From NCBI GenBank assembly GCA_022264855.1, contig JABYQU010000028.1:62001-126000 (forward strand): a DNA stretch of 64,000 bases, read 5' to 3'. The translations under genes and the position numbers were made by a program. Positions 1-10,507 of this stretch are shown here, one piece after another. The notes under the pieces were generated by a model. The model saw nothing but the letters and a program-made list of their open reading frames with translations, had not been told where the DNA came from and made no database searches. Every line of letters begins with the position of its first letter. The stretch's first letter is position 1. Origin of the DNA: Lenzites betulinus (lineage: Eukaryota; Basidiomycota; Agaricomycetes; Polyporales; Polyporaceae).

Positions 1-470
1 CGCGTAGCGGAAACACACCATAGCCATGAGGCACTGAAACACGTATCCAAAACACAAGGTAACCACGAGGCAGAGTCCGTGACTGATTCCAGACATAACG
101 TGTGACCAACCGTTACTGAAGCACGTACGGTTGTAACAGCAGGTGAGTCCTTGAATCTTCTCTTTACATTCACCAGTTTGATTCAGCTCAGACACAGTAC
201 GCCCAGGAACCCACTACCACTCTACCTGATATCGTGATGCTTGACGAGACGGCAATACGTGAAGGACCCCCCGGGTCCGGCACGATCAGCGGCTCAGTTT
301 CAATCAGACCACACCCTTCACACATACCAATCACCTCTACCCGTATTGAGCCTCTCACCGCACAAGGAAGCTCTTACTCTACCTCCACCGACTCGGGCAT
401 TCTACGGCACTCTATACGGGTGAGCCTCTGTATAATTTGCCTCTTTTCTACATGCACGCAACCGTGACTG
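1..470 (+). other. possible 3' exons of another HET-family gene, cut by the window edge
   Basis: A frame is open from 177 to past 420. It is preceded by a CAG/GTGAGTCCTTGAAT donor at 143 and an acceptor ending at 176. Almost the same donor (GTGAGTCYTTRAA) is found in the tail exons of the deleted HET copy at 3238 and 3477, and the putative intron is likewise only 34 nt. The encoded peptide is rich in Ser, Thr and Pro, as is the HET tail. A further donor-like GGTGAGCC lies near 420. No upstream frame joins cleanly without a stop, so this is decayed or cut off by the edge. The link to HET genes is an inference from splice-site and composition similarity. Confidence 0.25.
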
Positions 471-2065
471 AACTCCGGCATTCGTGCGGCGCGATCCAAT
501 AGAGCCCTCCACGTGAACTCGACAATGATCCACCCCCGTTCAAACGCCCACGGCTGAGCTGAGCGACAACATCGTATATGCATAGGTTGCTCATAGCATC
601 CTATCTCGCACGAAGCTGACCAATGTTCGTTCCACCAGATCAGAGTATGGTGTAGCATGGGACCTACGTTGGGTAGTCTGGGATGTCCCTCCCAAGGTAC
701 GCGCGCGTACTTTCATTTAGACCCTCATGTATTTGTGAAGGAGCTGATTGTGTCCCGAATACTGTCCACAGGAATTCGTCAACAGGCCTGAAACAGTTGT
801 AGCACCTTCACAGATATACCGAGCGAGATCTGCTTTGAATTCTGATATTGGATGAGTGGCGTACATGCACTGTGTGATACCCAGGACCAAAATTTCACGC
901 CGTTCCGCAGGCATCACCTCACGGGCACGGGTCAGGACTGCGACTTGCCACGAAACTGCTCCAAGACCGCTGAGTAGGCCAGCAGGCATGTCGGAGTAAC
1001 AAATGTTTAAAGTACACGGCATGCGGTGTGGAAGACGGGCAGCCACCGCGCTGCGAGACTCTTGATTCATCCTACAAACGGTTAAGCTCGCCACCTTCGA
1101 TTCGGCGACGCAGTCCCCAACAGCGATGGCACTCACTTCCGTCGTGCCCCGCGCCCTCTGGAAAGCTCCGAGACTGACCCGCCGTGCCCTTTTAAAGCTT
1201 TATCAGTGGCCCTTTCACGGTTCATGCCTTCCCCTCAAGCCTGTGATCCGCGCGCTGCTGTACCCTGTACTTATCCTCGCTCGATGCGCATCTCGAACCT
1301 CGTGCTGATGAAAAAAACTCAAGAACTCGTCGAAGGCGGGATTGATACGGATACAGCATTAGTATCAGTCCGGCTGAAATACGCTTGGACTGCAGCATCG
1401 CGCATGTTGCAGAACGTGAGCGTGAGTAACGAGCAGCACAAGACGGGGGAGACGTCTAACTTCAGCAGTGGTCCTCCGAATACAAAAAGGTGCGCCGGCC
1501 ATGTACGCTGCTCTCTGTTGTACAGCTCCCTCAAATTGACATAATTCATGTTTCAAGTACTTCAAATTGATTGTCAATTGGATGAGATCCTGGGTAAGAC
1601 AGCGAGTGAGCGTGGGCTTAGTATCCAAAAAATCTGACTCGGAGTTACTGGATCGCCGTAGAGATTTGATCGGGAGGGCGACAGCTTCCGATCCTAACAT
1701 GTACAAACAGCCCAGCGTGCGCTACTTTTATCAGCTTCTATCCCACCACGAGCTCGACGTACGACTACTAGTAGTGTGTACGTTGTTGGGTTCGCTGAGA
1801 AGTCGGGACTTCCAGGTCGGCATACCGTGCGTCCATATGCGGCTTTGATGGTGTGAGCTCACATCCCTCCTCTCGCAGTCCTTCTGCTCTCAGCCTTCTG
1901 TTACCTCTATTACTACGCGAAAGACTGCCTGTTAACGAGAGCCTCCTGTCACCTCCTATTCTTGGATACCATAAATTGTCTGGCGCAAAGCTGCGGTGTT
2001 ATAGAAGGTCCTGTACGGATGCTCCACTTCACATAGTGCACCAGATGCTGACCATCTGCACTAGG
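471..2065. other. no recognisable gene
   Basis: Only short overlapping frames on both strands, with no family resemblance and no convincing exon chain. The last 30 bases read as a polypyrimidine/TAG acceptor directly before the ATG of the deleted HET copy, which suggests a 5'-UTR intron there. Confidence 0.4.
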
Positions 2066-3707
2066 ATGCCCCGCTTTTTGAACGCTTACACCGGTGAGTT
2101 TGTGTGGATCGCCGAGGTCGGCGTAACGCCGTACGCGATTCTATCTGACACCTGGCGCCCCGCGGACGAAGACGGCGAGCAGACATACGATGACATCGTC
2201 AAGCTGCAGACCGAATGCCCGACAGCGAACCCCATGCACTCTGTTGGCTCTGGATGAGGTTGCTGATAAACATCGTGGTGGTTGGTATCAGAGACACTAC
2301 GGAATACTTGCCGCTTCCCCGACCGTGTTCTGTGATGTCGGAGACATCGCCCCCGTCACCCCATCCGAGTTCGCGGTGCGCATCGGCCGTCCCCGCGACC
2401 TTCTACCCGCTCCGCTTCACTGTGTCTTCACCCCTCAAGGCGCCCGGGTCGAACTCGTGACTGTCCCTCTACCCCCCGAAACATCTCGTCTGCTGGTGAA
2501 TGAACGTGCCGTTTGTTGCACCCGAGGCGGGGAAGCGATGGCTCGTAGTCCGTTTCGATGCCTCGTACCCCTGCGCTGCACAGACAGGCACGGCCACCTG
2601 ATCGCGCTCCCCCTCTGCTGCCCTGAAGAAGACGTAGCCGCCGCGGAGAACATCGCGATCGGCATCCACGCAACCTGTGTCAAGCATTGGTATATGTCTC
2701 CCCGCGTTGTGCGCCTGTCAGCAGCCGCATCGAACAATCTCGATGTGGTGCCGACGTGCGTTGAGGTGTCTGTCCTACGTCACTGGCAGGAGCCTGTCGA
2801 GCCCAAGGCGTGCAGACACTGCTTCTCGAAGAGTGAGCGGGACTCTCCACTCTGGCTGTGGCAACACGGTGGAAAGGCGCCTTTAATCCAGCTTGCGGCC
2901 AACTGCGAGGAGGAACTGCGCTCAGTCGGGTTTACACTCACTCCACTCGCAGTCGAGTCGCATCAGTCTGAGGGCCCTCGCCCGGCCGAGATAAATCTGA
3001 CCACGGCTCTAAACACGAACCTCATGATGCAGCAGCCCCCTCACGATAACCAGCGTATGTCACAACGCGTCCACTGAATCTCACTTCGCTGCTATACATA
3101 ATAACTCAGCGCCATGGGAGCATCTTGCGGACAATTCATACTCGGAGCTCTCCATGCCACGCATCGTTCCTGATGCCTCTCTTACCAGCCATCTCTTCGG
3201 TGCGCTGCCGGCACCGGCGCGTCAGGATGCCATACAGGTGAGTCTTTGAATCAGTATCTCACATAACCCGAGGACATTCAAGTCATGTGCGCTGAACAGG
3301 ACTCTCGACGGCCCGCGCTGTCTCCTGCCGCGACAATTAAGGAGCTGACTGCTCATCAAGGACCAGAAGCCTCGGGGCCCCGCGACGTAGAGATATCCAT
3401 CATCCACGACGGTCCAGAGGCGACCTCTACCATCAGCTCAAACAGGGTGCCGTCGTCGCCTCACAATACCGCGCAGGTGAGTCCTTAAAATATGTTTTCA
3501 TACTGACGACAGGCATTCAACTCAGCAACAGGACACTCCTGGATTCGCTATGTCCGTCGCGTCTTCGCGGACAGCTGTTCGAGCGACACCTGGTGGCCGT
3601 GCTGCTGGCAGCACTTCCAGGCGCCGGCTCCGCCTTCGCAGAAAATCCTTCTGAATATCTACCGGCGGAGATCATCGCGATCGACGCTGCTGGTCCACAA
3701 GGCATAG
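2066..3707 (+). pseudogene. HET-domain gene with the HET core deleted
   Basis: The start MPRFLNAYTGEFVW and about 57 residues match the long HET copies at 29934 (minus) and 36041 (plus). After KLQTECP the sequence jumps, one frame off, to the part matching residue ~275 of the 29934 copy (CTLLALDE against CILLARGK), then runs collinear to 3054. About 215 codons holding the conserved HET motifs are missing, and the junction breaks the frame, so I call it a pseudogene. Downstream, introns 3055-3109, 3238-3272 and 3477-3512 join in phase into a tail ending at TAG 3707. The last two are only 35-36 nt and share the donor GTGAGTCYTTRAA. The tail contains EISIIHDGPEATST, close to ETSIIHNGSNNAS just behind the stop of the 29934 copy. 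HET proteins mediate heterokaryon-incompatibility cell death in ascomycetes; their role in basidiomycetes is unclear. Confidence 0.75.
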
Positions 3708-4706
3708 GTGGCGATCTATCCACCGACAGCGGCGGTTCGTTGCAAACGACACTGATAAGTGTTCCAGTGGCTTGTTGGCATCTCTTGTGCGCGTCCCCGC
3801 TGCCGCTACGCCCACCACTTTTCCATGCCCCTACCACTTGAACGCTCACTGCAATGGATCTCGCGCCAGCATTGTACATTTCGACATCTCTGACCACATT
3901 GTACGTATAGACTCAGATGACATACAGTTTTAACGACCCTTACAACGATAATAAGTTCATCAGATGTACACGAAGCGGCTCAGCGAAAAAGCTTACGGCA
4001 AGGGCAGTTCGTTCTCTAGGAACTCAAAGGAATTCTGTGCCCGTTGATTAGTCAGAAGCTGTTCTTGAATCGTCCGTGCAGGGTCCTACTCAAAAATCAT
4101 AAATATGTTTGCCAATTCAGATTGTCATTGTTGGCCGTATCAACAGCTGTACTCAGTGTTAATAGTGCATGGCGTCAAGTGTTACAGCTGTACAGCGTCG
4201 GACCCGCCAGTATGTACAGACGGAGTCAGCGTCTCTATAGAGCGGTACCGCTCGAAACCTTGGGCTGCTGTTGGCTGACAGAGTGAAAAGTAGGAAGCCA
4301 AAAACTAGCTACTGTATCATCTAGATGCGGGCCTCGTGAACCATACTGGCGGCTATATGGGCTCTTGCATGCATTGTGACTTTTTAGGTGTACATCCTGC
4401 CGAAGGTTGGGGGCTGGAGAAGGTGGACGGTTTGCGAATCAACCTGCGAACAGTGACTCGACGGAAGTCGCATCGCGAGTCACCTACTGTCATGGCGGGC
4501 TGTGACTAGCGTCGAACCTCCGCGCGACGCGTATCGCATCCGCCTAGCTCGCAAATCATCGTGACTCGGGTACAGCTGTCCTGCACGCCTATAAATGAGC
4601 AGCACGCCAGCGGTAGCATCGTCACCACTTACCCACTCACATCTCGCCCCCGGGCTCAGCGACATCACCCAATCCGTATACCACCAACCACCAATACCGC
4701 CTTACG
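3708..4706. other. intergenic; possible TATA element near 4590
   Basis: No coding exon chain seen. A CCTATAAATG box lies near 4588, about 118 bp before the ATG of the next gene, and may be its core promoter. Confidence 0.4.
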
Positions 4707-5544
4707 ATGCCGAGACGCAGCAAGACGAAGTCCACGACCATCGTCGTGCGCCCCATCGAGCGAGGTACTCGCCACGCAACCAAGGCCGTCCTCGGGACGC
4801 TCACACAGCTGAACCGTCAAAGGCCCCTAGTAAGCCCTTTTATCCGTGGAGTCCTTCATCCCTTGCTATCCGGTTCCTCTTGCAGCTAGCCCGCCATTTT
4901 TGTTTTCTACGTGGTTCGGGTACTGAGCTGACATCGCTCCTTTTCTACTCCAGCATATGCTTGACCCAGTGGACTGGGCATTGGCAGGTCCCCCCAAGCC
5001 ATGGAAACAACCGAAGTCGCTCCCGGCGTCATGCAAGCCCCAGCCCCCACGTCGGAATCCTGGGCGGGACGACGGCGAGACGTGGGTGTCAGCGAACTAC
5101 GTATGTGGCCGCGCGATAGGCCCAGACTGGGAGGGAGACGACGGAGACGATGCGTGGAAGATGGACGTCGAGAGGGAGTGGGCGCGGGATCTAGGTTCTT
5201 CGGGAGACGAGGACGCGTGGGGACATGACCGGGCAGAGAGGAGACGGGAGGTTCAGATTATGGACATCGCCAAGCCAATGAAGCCTAGAGGTCCGTGGTG
5301 TTAACGATGCCGACGTGCGGGAATATAACCTGACGCTGATGGCGATGCGACAGGCATATCGAGGGAGTTTGAGGTTGTGGATACCGTACGGAGGGTCATT
5401 GCACTCGAGGAGGACCAGACCATCGAATGGACCGAGCGGATAGGCGCTGCGTTGGCACTCGACGAGTGGGAGATTCTGGAGGAGACGGATGACCAACAGG
5501 CGATAGAGTCGTACGCAGAACTGGTTCAACTAAGGACTGATTGA
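4707..5544 (+). CDS. hypothetical protein, 216 aa
   Basis: Three exons, 4707-4829, 4954-5290 and 5354-5544, close in phase. The second intron (GTCCGT...CAG, 63 bp) is needed to pass the TAA after 5300 and opens a clearly coding, acidic third exon ending REFEVVDTVRRVIALEE... The first intron (124 bp) could instead be two shorter ones. The protein starts with a basic, Arg/Lys-rich stretch (MPRRSKTKSTT), has a proline-rich then Asp/Glu/Trp-rich middle, and ends in an acidic, probably helical segment. I recognise no domain, signal peptide or membrane segment. A TATA-like box sits 118 bp upstream. Function unknown. Confidence 0.6.
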
Positions 5545-6391
5545 GCTAGAGTGTAAACAGGACGTTACTACATGCGCAGGACTGTTACAGTACAGAGGCT
5601 CACCAGTCAATTGATGGGATATCGAGGGGCATTATCTGCGAAGACGTAGTGAGACCTTCCAGATACCTGCTCTGAGTAGAAGTGGATGCATGCGTCGTTG
5701 TGGCGATCACTTAGGGCGAGTGACGCGTCGCATAGTAAGTCCCATCAAACCGCCCAGTCTCCTCAGTTTCGCCGCTAACCCAGGCGTCGTACACATGAGT
5801 CGGCAGACAGCTACAGTATTGCTCACGTCGGTGCAATACAATGCTAACGAAAGTCAATGTCAGAGAGCGAGACGGGGTCAACCTTGTGAACTGCTCCGTG
5901 CTTGGGTCCGAAGAACTTCCGCCTATTTTCAACACCCCGATGTGCGTGCATCGGTAGCACAACCGTCCGCACTAATAGGTGAAGTAGGATGGAGTAGTCA
6001 CGGAGGAACACACCGATCTACACGTCGGACGAAAGAGGAGTAGAAGGATGGCGATTCTTGCTGAGGAAGCAAGGAAGCGTTTGGAAAGGGGTTGCTGGCT
6101 TATCACGGGAATGAAGCGGTGAAAAGGTATGGTGACGGAGGCGATGTATGCTTAGCTTGACTTCTACAGATGACACCAAGTGCATTGGCGGTGCGGAGAA
6201 ACCGCGGATTTTAAAGATGTTGTAGCACGACTGGATATGCAGTTGTTGCTTGGGTGAATTGCGTGACGTAGAGAGCAGACAAGTCCATGTAGCCCGGGAA
6301 TGGAATGCTATCACGCAATATGCTCGGACAATTGTGTGTGCGAGAGAATGTGAATGGAATACGTGAAGTTCCACAGTAAGCTTTGCTGCAA
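5545..6391. other. intergenic
   Basis: Convergent 3' ends of the 216-aa gene and the small membrane-protein gene. Nothing else is supported; the 117-aa frame at 5690 has no coding character I can defend. Confidence 0.4.
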
Positions 6392-6869
6392 CTATGCTGC
6401 CTCTTTCTGCTCCTTATACTCCTTCGCCCACTACGCACAGGACGTCAGTACGTCAGTATATGCATTCTACACATGATAAAGGCACGTACTCTCATAGAGG
6501 GTATGGGCCGTATGGGCTGTACCAGCCGCTTCTGTAAAGAGCGTTCCGACGACTTAACAACTAGTAGGGTTCATGACGAAAAGAAAGCTCCGTACCTCCT
6601 TGTCTGCACTGATAGTGAAGACCCCATAGGCAGTTACGAGAATTCCAGCAAATGCAATCGCAGTGTTCGTCTTCCAGTTCGTCGGCCGCGTCCACCAGCC
6701 ACCTGAAGGAGTTATGGAAAGCGATATAGACAATGCCAGGGTGATATGTTGGATACTGACCGGCTGGCGACCAGACCTCCTTCGGGTAAGGATATCTCGC
6801 TCCTCCGCCCTGATATTCCAAACCACGTTAGCACGCAGGCTCCAGATGTTGGGCAGACAGACAGACCAT
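6392..6869 (-). CDS. small conserved fungal single-pass membrane protein, 79 aa
   Basis: Five tiny exons (6867-6869, 6761-6809, 6596-6702, 6490-6531, 6392-6430) close in phase. The first is only the ATG, followed directly by an intron with donor GTCTGT. The protein begins MGGGARYPYPKEVWSPAGGWW, has one hydrophobic segment at about residues 31-49, and ends in a basic/acidic tail, RPIPSMRWAKEYKEQKEAA. From memory, this RYPYPKxVWSPxGGWW arrangement followed by one membrane helix recurs in small fungal proteins; a mitochondrial membrane location is my guess. The longest exon is only 107 bp, so simple frame searches miss the gene. It is divergent from PEX3 with 197 bp between the start codons. The exact start (bare-ATG exon) is less certain than the rest. 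Confidence 0.75.
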
Positions 6870-7066
6870 GTTGTCGTCGAGCAAGGTGGTGGTGGAAGGA
6901 AAGGTTGGTGTGAGCGTCAGCGGCGAGGAGCACGTGTTTGGCGGCGCCGGGCAGCTGCCGGCGGTGCGGGGCAGGCTCAGCGGCTGCTCAGGGCTGTCGC
7001 AGGTGGGCCGATGCTCAGCAGGACGCTCATCGTCTGCTCGTGCTTGCATGCCACCATCGTCTTGAG
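6870..7066. promoter_or_regulatory. 197-bp bidirectional promoter region
   Basis: This is all the DNA between the start codons of the small membrane-protein gene (minus) and PEX3 (plus). Both transcripts must start inside it or overlap, so some shared regulation is likely. No specific factor site was identified. Confidence 0.5.
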
Positions 7067-9039
7067 ATGTTCAATGCGCTCAGATCCTACCTCAATGAAC
7101 GACGGCACGGCGTCACGAAGGCTACGGCCTATGTCGGCGGCGCGTACTTTCTCGGCCGCTACATTTCAGCACGGATAGAGGACGTCCGGACTACGATCGT
7201 CCAGGAGCGGACTGCGCGAGAAAAGTAAGTTGTGATTCACGAGCTATACGTACTGAATGGCTGAACGGTCTCGCCAGCCTGCGACGGAGATTCGACCAGA
7301 GCCAGGAAGACATCTCCTTCACCGTCATGGCACTTCTGCCCACGCTCGGTGCCCATATCCTGCAAGACATGGACGTCGAGGGCGTCACCCAAGAGTTACA
7401 ATCATTTTCAAAGCCTCCCAGAGAACGCGCAGAACACCTTCCCGCTGTCCCTCCCTCCGAGTCCAGCGTGACATCCACCGTAGACCACCGGCGCAACCCT
7501 GATGCCGACATACGGTCCGACAATGGCTCTGTTTCTGTGATCTCGTCCAGCGACGGCGTTCCAACAGAACTATCTGCTTCCTCAGCCAGCTGGGATGATC
7601 AGTTCTCCATGCCTCCCTCGCAAATCTCCCCCTTGTATGCAGAATCTGCTGAAGGTGGCGACACCACGTCTACCTCACCCAAGTCCAGCGTGGGCGCAGA
7701 CCTTTCGGACAGTATGTTGACGAGTAGTTCAATATCGAGCTCAGCCGCGCCTGAGCCGTTGCAATCTTTCGTAAGTCGTGTATTTGTGGAGAGACCGTCT
7801 CATCTCACCCTCCGCAGGGCACAGTCGATCACTCCCCCAGGGCGCCCGTTGCTAACATCAAAACCAAGCTAGAGCTCTGGCGGGAAGTAAAGATGCTAAG
7901 TACGCGAGCTTGTCCCCGGTAGCAACATCAGTGGACTAAAGCGCAGTAGCATTCACACGGACGTTGACTGTGATCTACTCTATCACGCTTCTCTCCCTTT
8001 TCACCCACATTCAGCTGAGCGTTCTTGGACGCTCAAAGTACATTCAATCACTCATTCAACAAGAGCGCGACGAACGAACGCGCGAGGAACTTGAATACAG
8101 CACGTCCGTGTATTCGCTATTCTGGGGCAACGGCAGCTTGGAGGATACAGAGACGGACATGCTCGAGGAATCTGAGACAGTCGGTGAAGAAACTGCACAG
8201 AAATATCTCACCTTGAGCTGGTGGATCCTGCACGTGGGTTGGAAGGATGTCGGAGAACGAGTAAGACGTGGGGTAGAAGAGGTGTTCGAAGGGTAGGAGG
8301 CTATTTCGCGCAGCTTTTTATAACCAGCACACTCACGATCTCCTTAGAGTATCACTCAAGACCAAACTTACCGCGGCAGATGTACATCGTTTGATCAACG
8401 ATGTCCGTCGCCGTGTAGAGTACGAAGTCACTTTCGAAGGGAAAGAACGTCGAATCAAGTACGCTCCTGCATATAAACCCACGCACTTATACTAACCTTG
8501 CATATTTCCGCTACTTCTTCCCTTCGGCAACTCATTCGTGGTAGCTTTCTTTCGACACTTCTTCCTCCCACTTCCGAAACGCTCCAGCATGTGCTCACCC
8601 AGGGCGGCATCCCTCAGCGGCTTGCGAGTGCGCGCGACCCCAAGTTCGACCTATTCCTGAACGAAACACGAGCACATCTCGCATCCGGCTCCTTCGAGCG
8701 CGTTCTCGAAGTATGCCTCGACAATGCCATGGACGTCCTATCCCACGGTGTCGACAAACATGTCTTCGGCTCGCACAGCGAACCAGAAGACACGGTCACC
8801 GGCCCCGAGGCACCGCGGGAGAGGCTCGCGGCGATGCTCCCGGGACTTGCGCGCTGGTGTCACGTCGCGCTCGAGGGGCTGCCCAACGAGCTCGTGGACG
8901 TGCGTGCCCTTCATTTCGCAATCACTTCCGCGATATCTCTGATCGAACTTTCCCCCTCTCCCAGGCCTTGGCAGACGTGAGGGAGGTTTCGGCGTTCTCA
9001 GCCATTATTTATACCAGCTACGACGATCGCTTTCGGTAA
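7067..9039 (+). CDS. PEX3: peroxin-3, peroxisome biogenesis factor
   Basis: Pex3 is the peroxisomal membrane protein that docks Pex19 and so inserts other peroxisomal membrane proteins. Seven exons (7067-7224, 7278-7770, 7818-7899, 7947-8292, 8348-8458, 8545-8899, 8965-9039) give 539 aa with every phase closing. The N terminus has the expected short basic stretch and hydrophobic anchor (YVGGAYFLGRYI), followed by RRRFDQSQEDISFTVMALLP. The middle shows KLELWREVKML and AFTRTLTVIYSITLL, then VRRRVEYEVTFEGKERRI, and the C terminus ends VREVSAFSAIIYTSYDDRF. A Ser-rich insert of about 130 residues (roughly 90-220) separates the N-terminal part from the core. Length fits fungal Pex3, which is usually somewhat shorter. 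No signs of damage. Confidence 0.97.
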
Positions 9040-9170
9040 TGCATCTGTTTTGTTTGTTCACCGTCCCTACATCGGGGAGAGCTGTCCGACGAGATCGACA
9101 CGGAGAATATCACCACACCTTTCTCCCACTGCCAAATACTCACCCACTAAGCAACTTTGTGTATAAACAG

Positions 9171-9687
9171 AACTCAGCGCAAAGCCTACCATTCGAGCTG
9201 GAGAAACTGATGCACAGCTACACCCATGAGTTTGCGTCCGGCACAAGGGAGATAATTTCATGCGCTCGACGTCGTGCTAACTCCATCATGTCGGACAATT
9301 TCGCAGAGCAACGTGAGTATTGTCTACTAGTAATCACCTCACTGCCATTATACGAAATGCAGGGACGACGCCGCGACGTAGGTGTGTGGACTGACTAGGC
9401 TTAGCATTAGCTGACAATAGATGCCAGAACTCCAACAACGATGCGAAGACGACCTGCTCACGCTGCCTCCGTGTATTTCACACACAACTGTTGCAAGCTA
9501 GGGTAGCCTGTCAAGTGTTTCGTAAGGTGAGCTCCCCTCTCGACAGTCCATGTCACACAAGCTCAATGAGTTGCATTTTCTGGCGCACTCACACGATTAC
9601 TTTGCGATTGCTGATGTGGACCCACGTCTCCCCTACGACACGGCTGCCCGTCCATCCTCAGAGTACAACATCCATGTGTATGAATAG
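9171..9687 (+). pseudogene. remnant of a small MYND-like zinc-finger gene
   Basis: Three pieces look coding and join in phase: 9171-9312 (ending NSIMSDNFAEQ), 9363-9381 and 9421-9525, the last reading RCQNSNNDAKTTCSRCLRVF, which resembles the C-x2-C part of a MYND finger. A further coding-looking stretch (HKLNELHFLAHSHDYF, ending HVYE at TAG 9687) would be the C terminus, but only 20 bp with GT..AG ends separates it from the previous piece. That is too short for an intron, so part was probably lost. Several metal-binding cysteines of a normal MYND finger are also missing. No convincing first exon was found just behind PEX3. Assignment is tentative. Confidence 0.35.
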
Positions 9688-9691
9688 CTCC

Positions 9692-10507
9692 GTCTCGGAC
9701 GCCTGCTACTCGTGGAGTATTTTAATCGGGAGCCCCAGTCCCCGCATTGTCGGTATGCGTGCTCCCCATATCCGGTGCGTCGACGATCCCGAACCGCCTT
9801 CGCTTTCTCCTGTCCGGACTTATGGCGCCCACGTTCGCTGAGTTATCGACGTCTAAGACGCCGAGCCCAGCAACCGCGGAGGAACTCGCCCCAAGCCCGG
9901 GCTCTACACAACCCTCCAAGCCCTGCCACCCAGACCGTCGAAGACAGCGGGTGCGTCACAGTCGCTATGTTCCCTTCCGCTGCCGCTCCCATGCGCCCAG
10001 CACCGAATCCCTTGAGAAAGACCCCATTTAGCGCTGCCCTTCCTGCGGGCTCGCCTCCGGCACTCGGTGGCCCGTCTTGCACACGCCGTGGGTGTGCGCA
10101 CGCCAATAATACTGCTGGTATGTGGGCTTCCCACGACCACGTTGGCCAGATCCCGCTGGGTGGATCCCCGTGGCGATTTTGCCGAGAAATGCGCGTGCTT
10201 CGACGCGGGGGCGCGGACGACCGCGGTGTGGTGGGGTGTGGTTGCCGTAATACGCCCGGGGGCGCGCGCTTCTAGCGACGTTCTGTTCTGTTTAAGGTTG
10301 TGGACCGCACCCACCCGGCCGCGTGCGCACGTTGCTCTGGTTGCACAACTCGCTATTCAATATCCAAATGCGCACGTCGTGCGCCGCATAGCGCGACACA
10401 ATGCACGCGGAGAAACGGGTGCGGTGCGGTGCGGCTGCTCGTACCCGTACAACCACCAAGTCTGCTTCTTCGCCCAGTCCTCTGCCTCGCGGAGATTCCC
10501 CGCATCC
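9692..10507. other. intergenic
   Basis: GC-rich sequence with several overlapping open frames on both strands that I take as chance. It lies downstream of the oxidoreductase gene on the other strand. Confidence 0.4.

Noticed and set aside
5291..5353. frameshift in the 216-aa hypothetical gene
   Set aside because: Frame change is fully explained by a 63-bp intron with a CTGAC branch site and correct phase.
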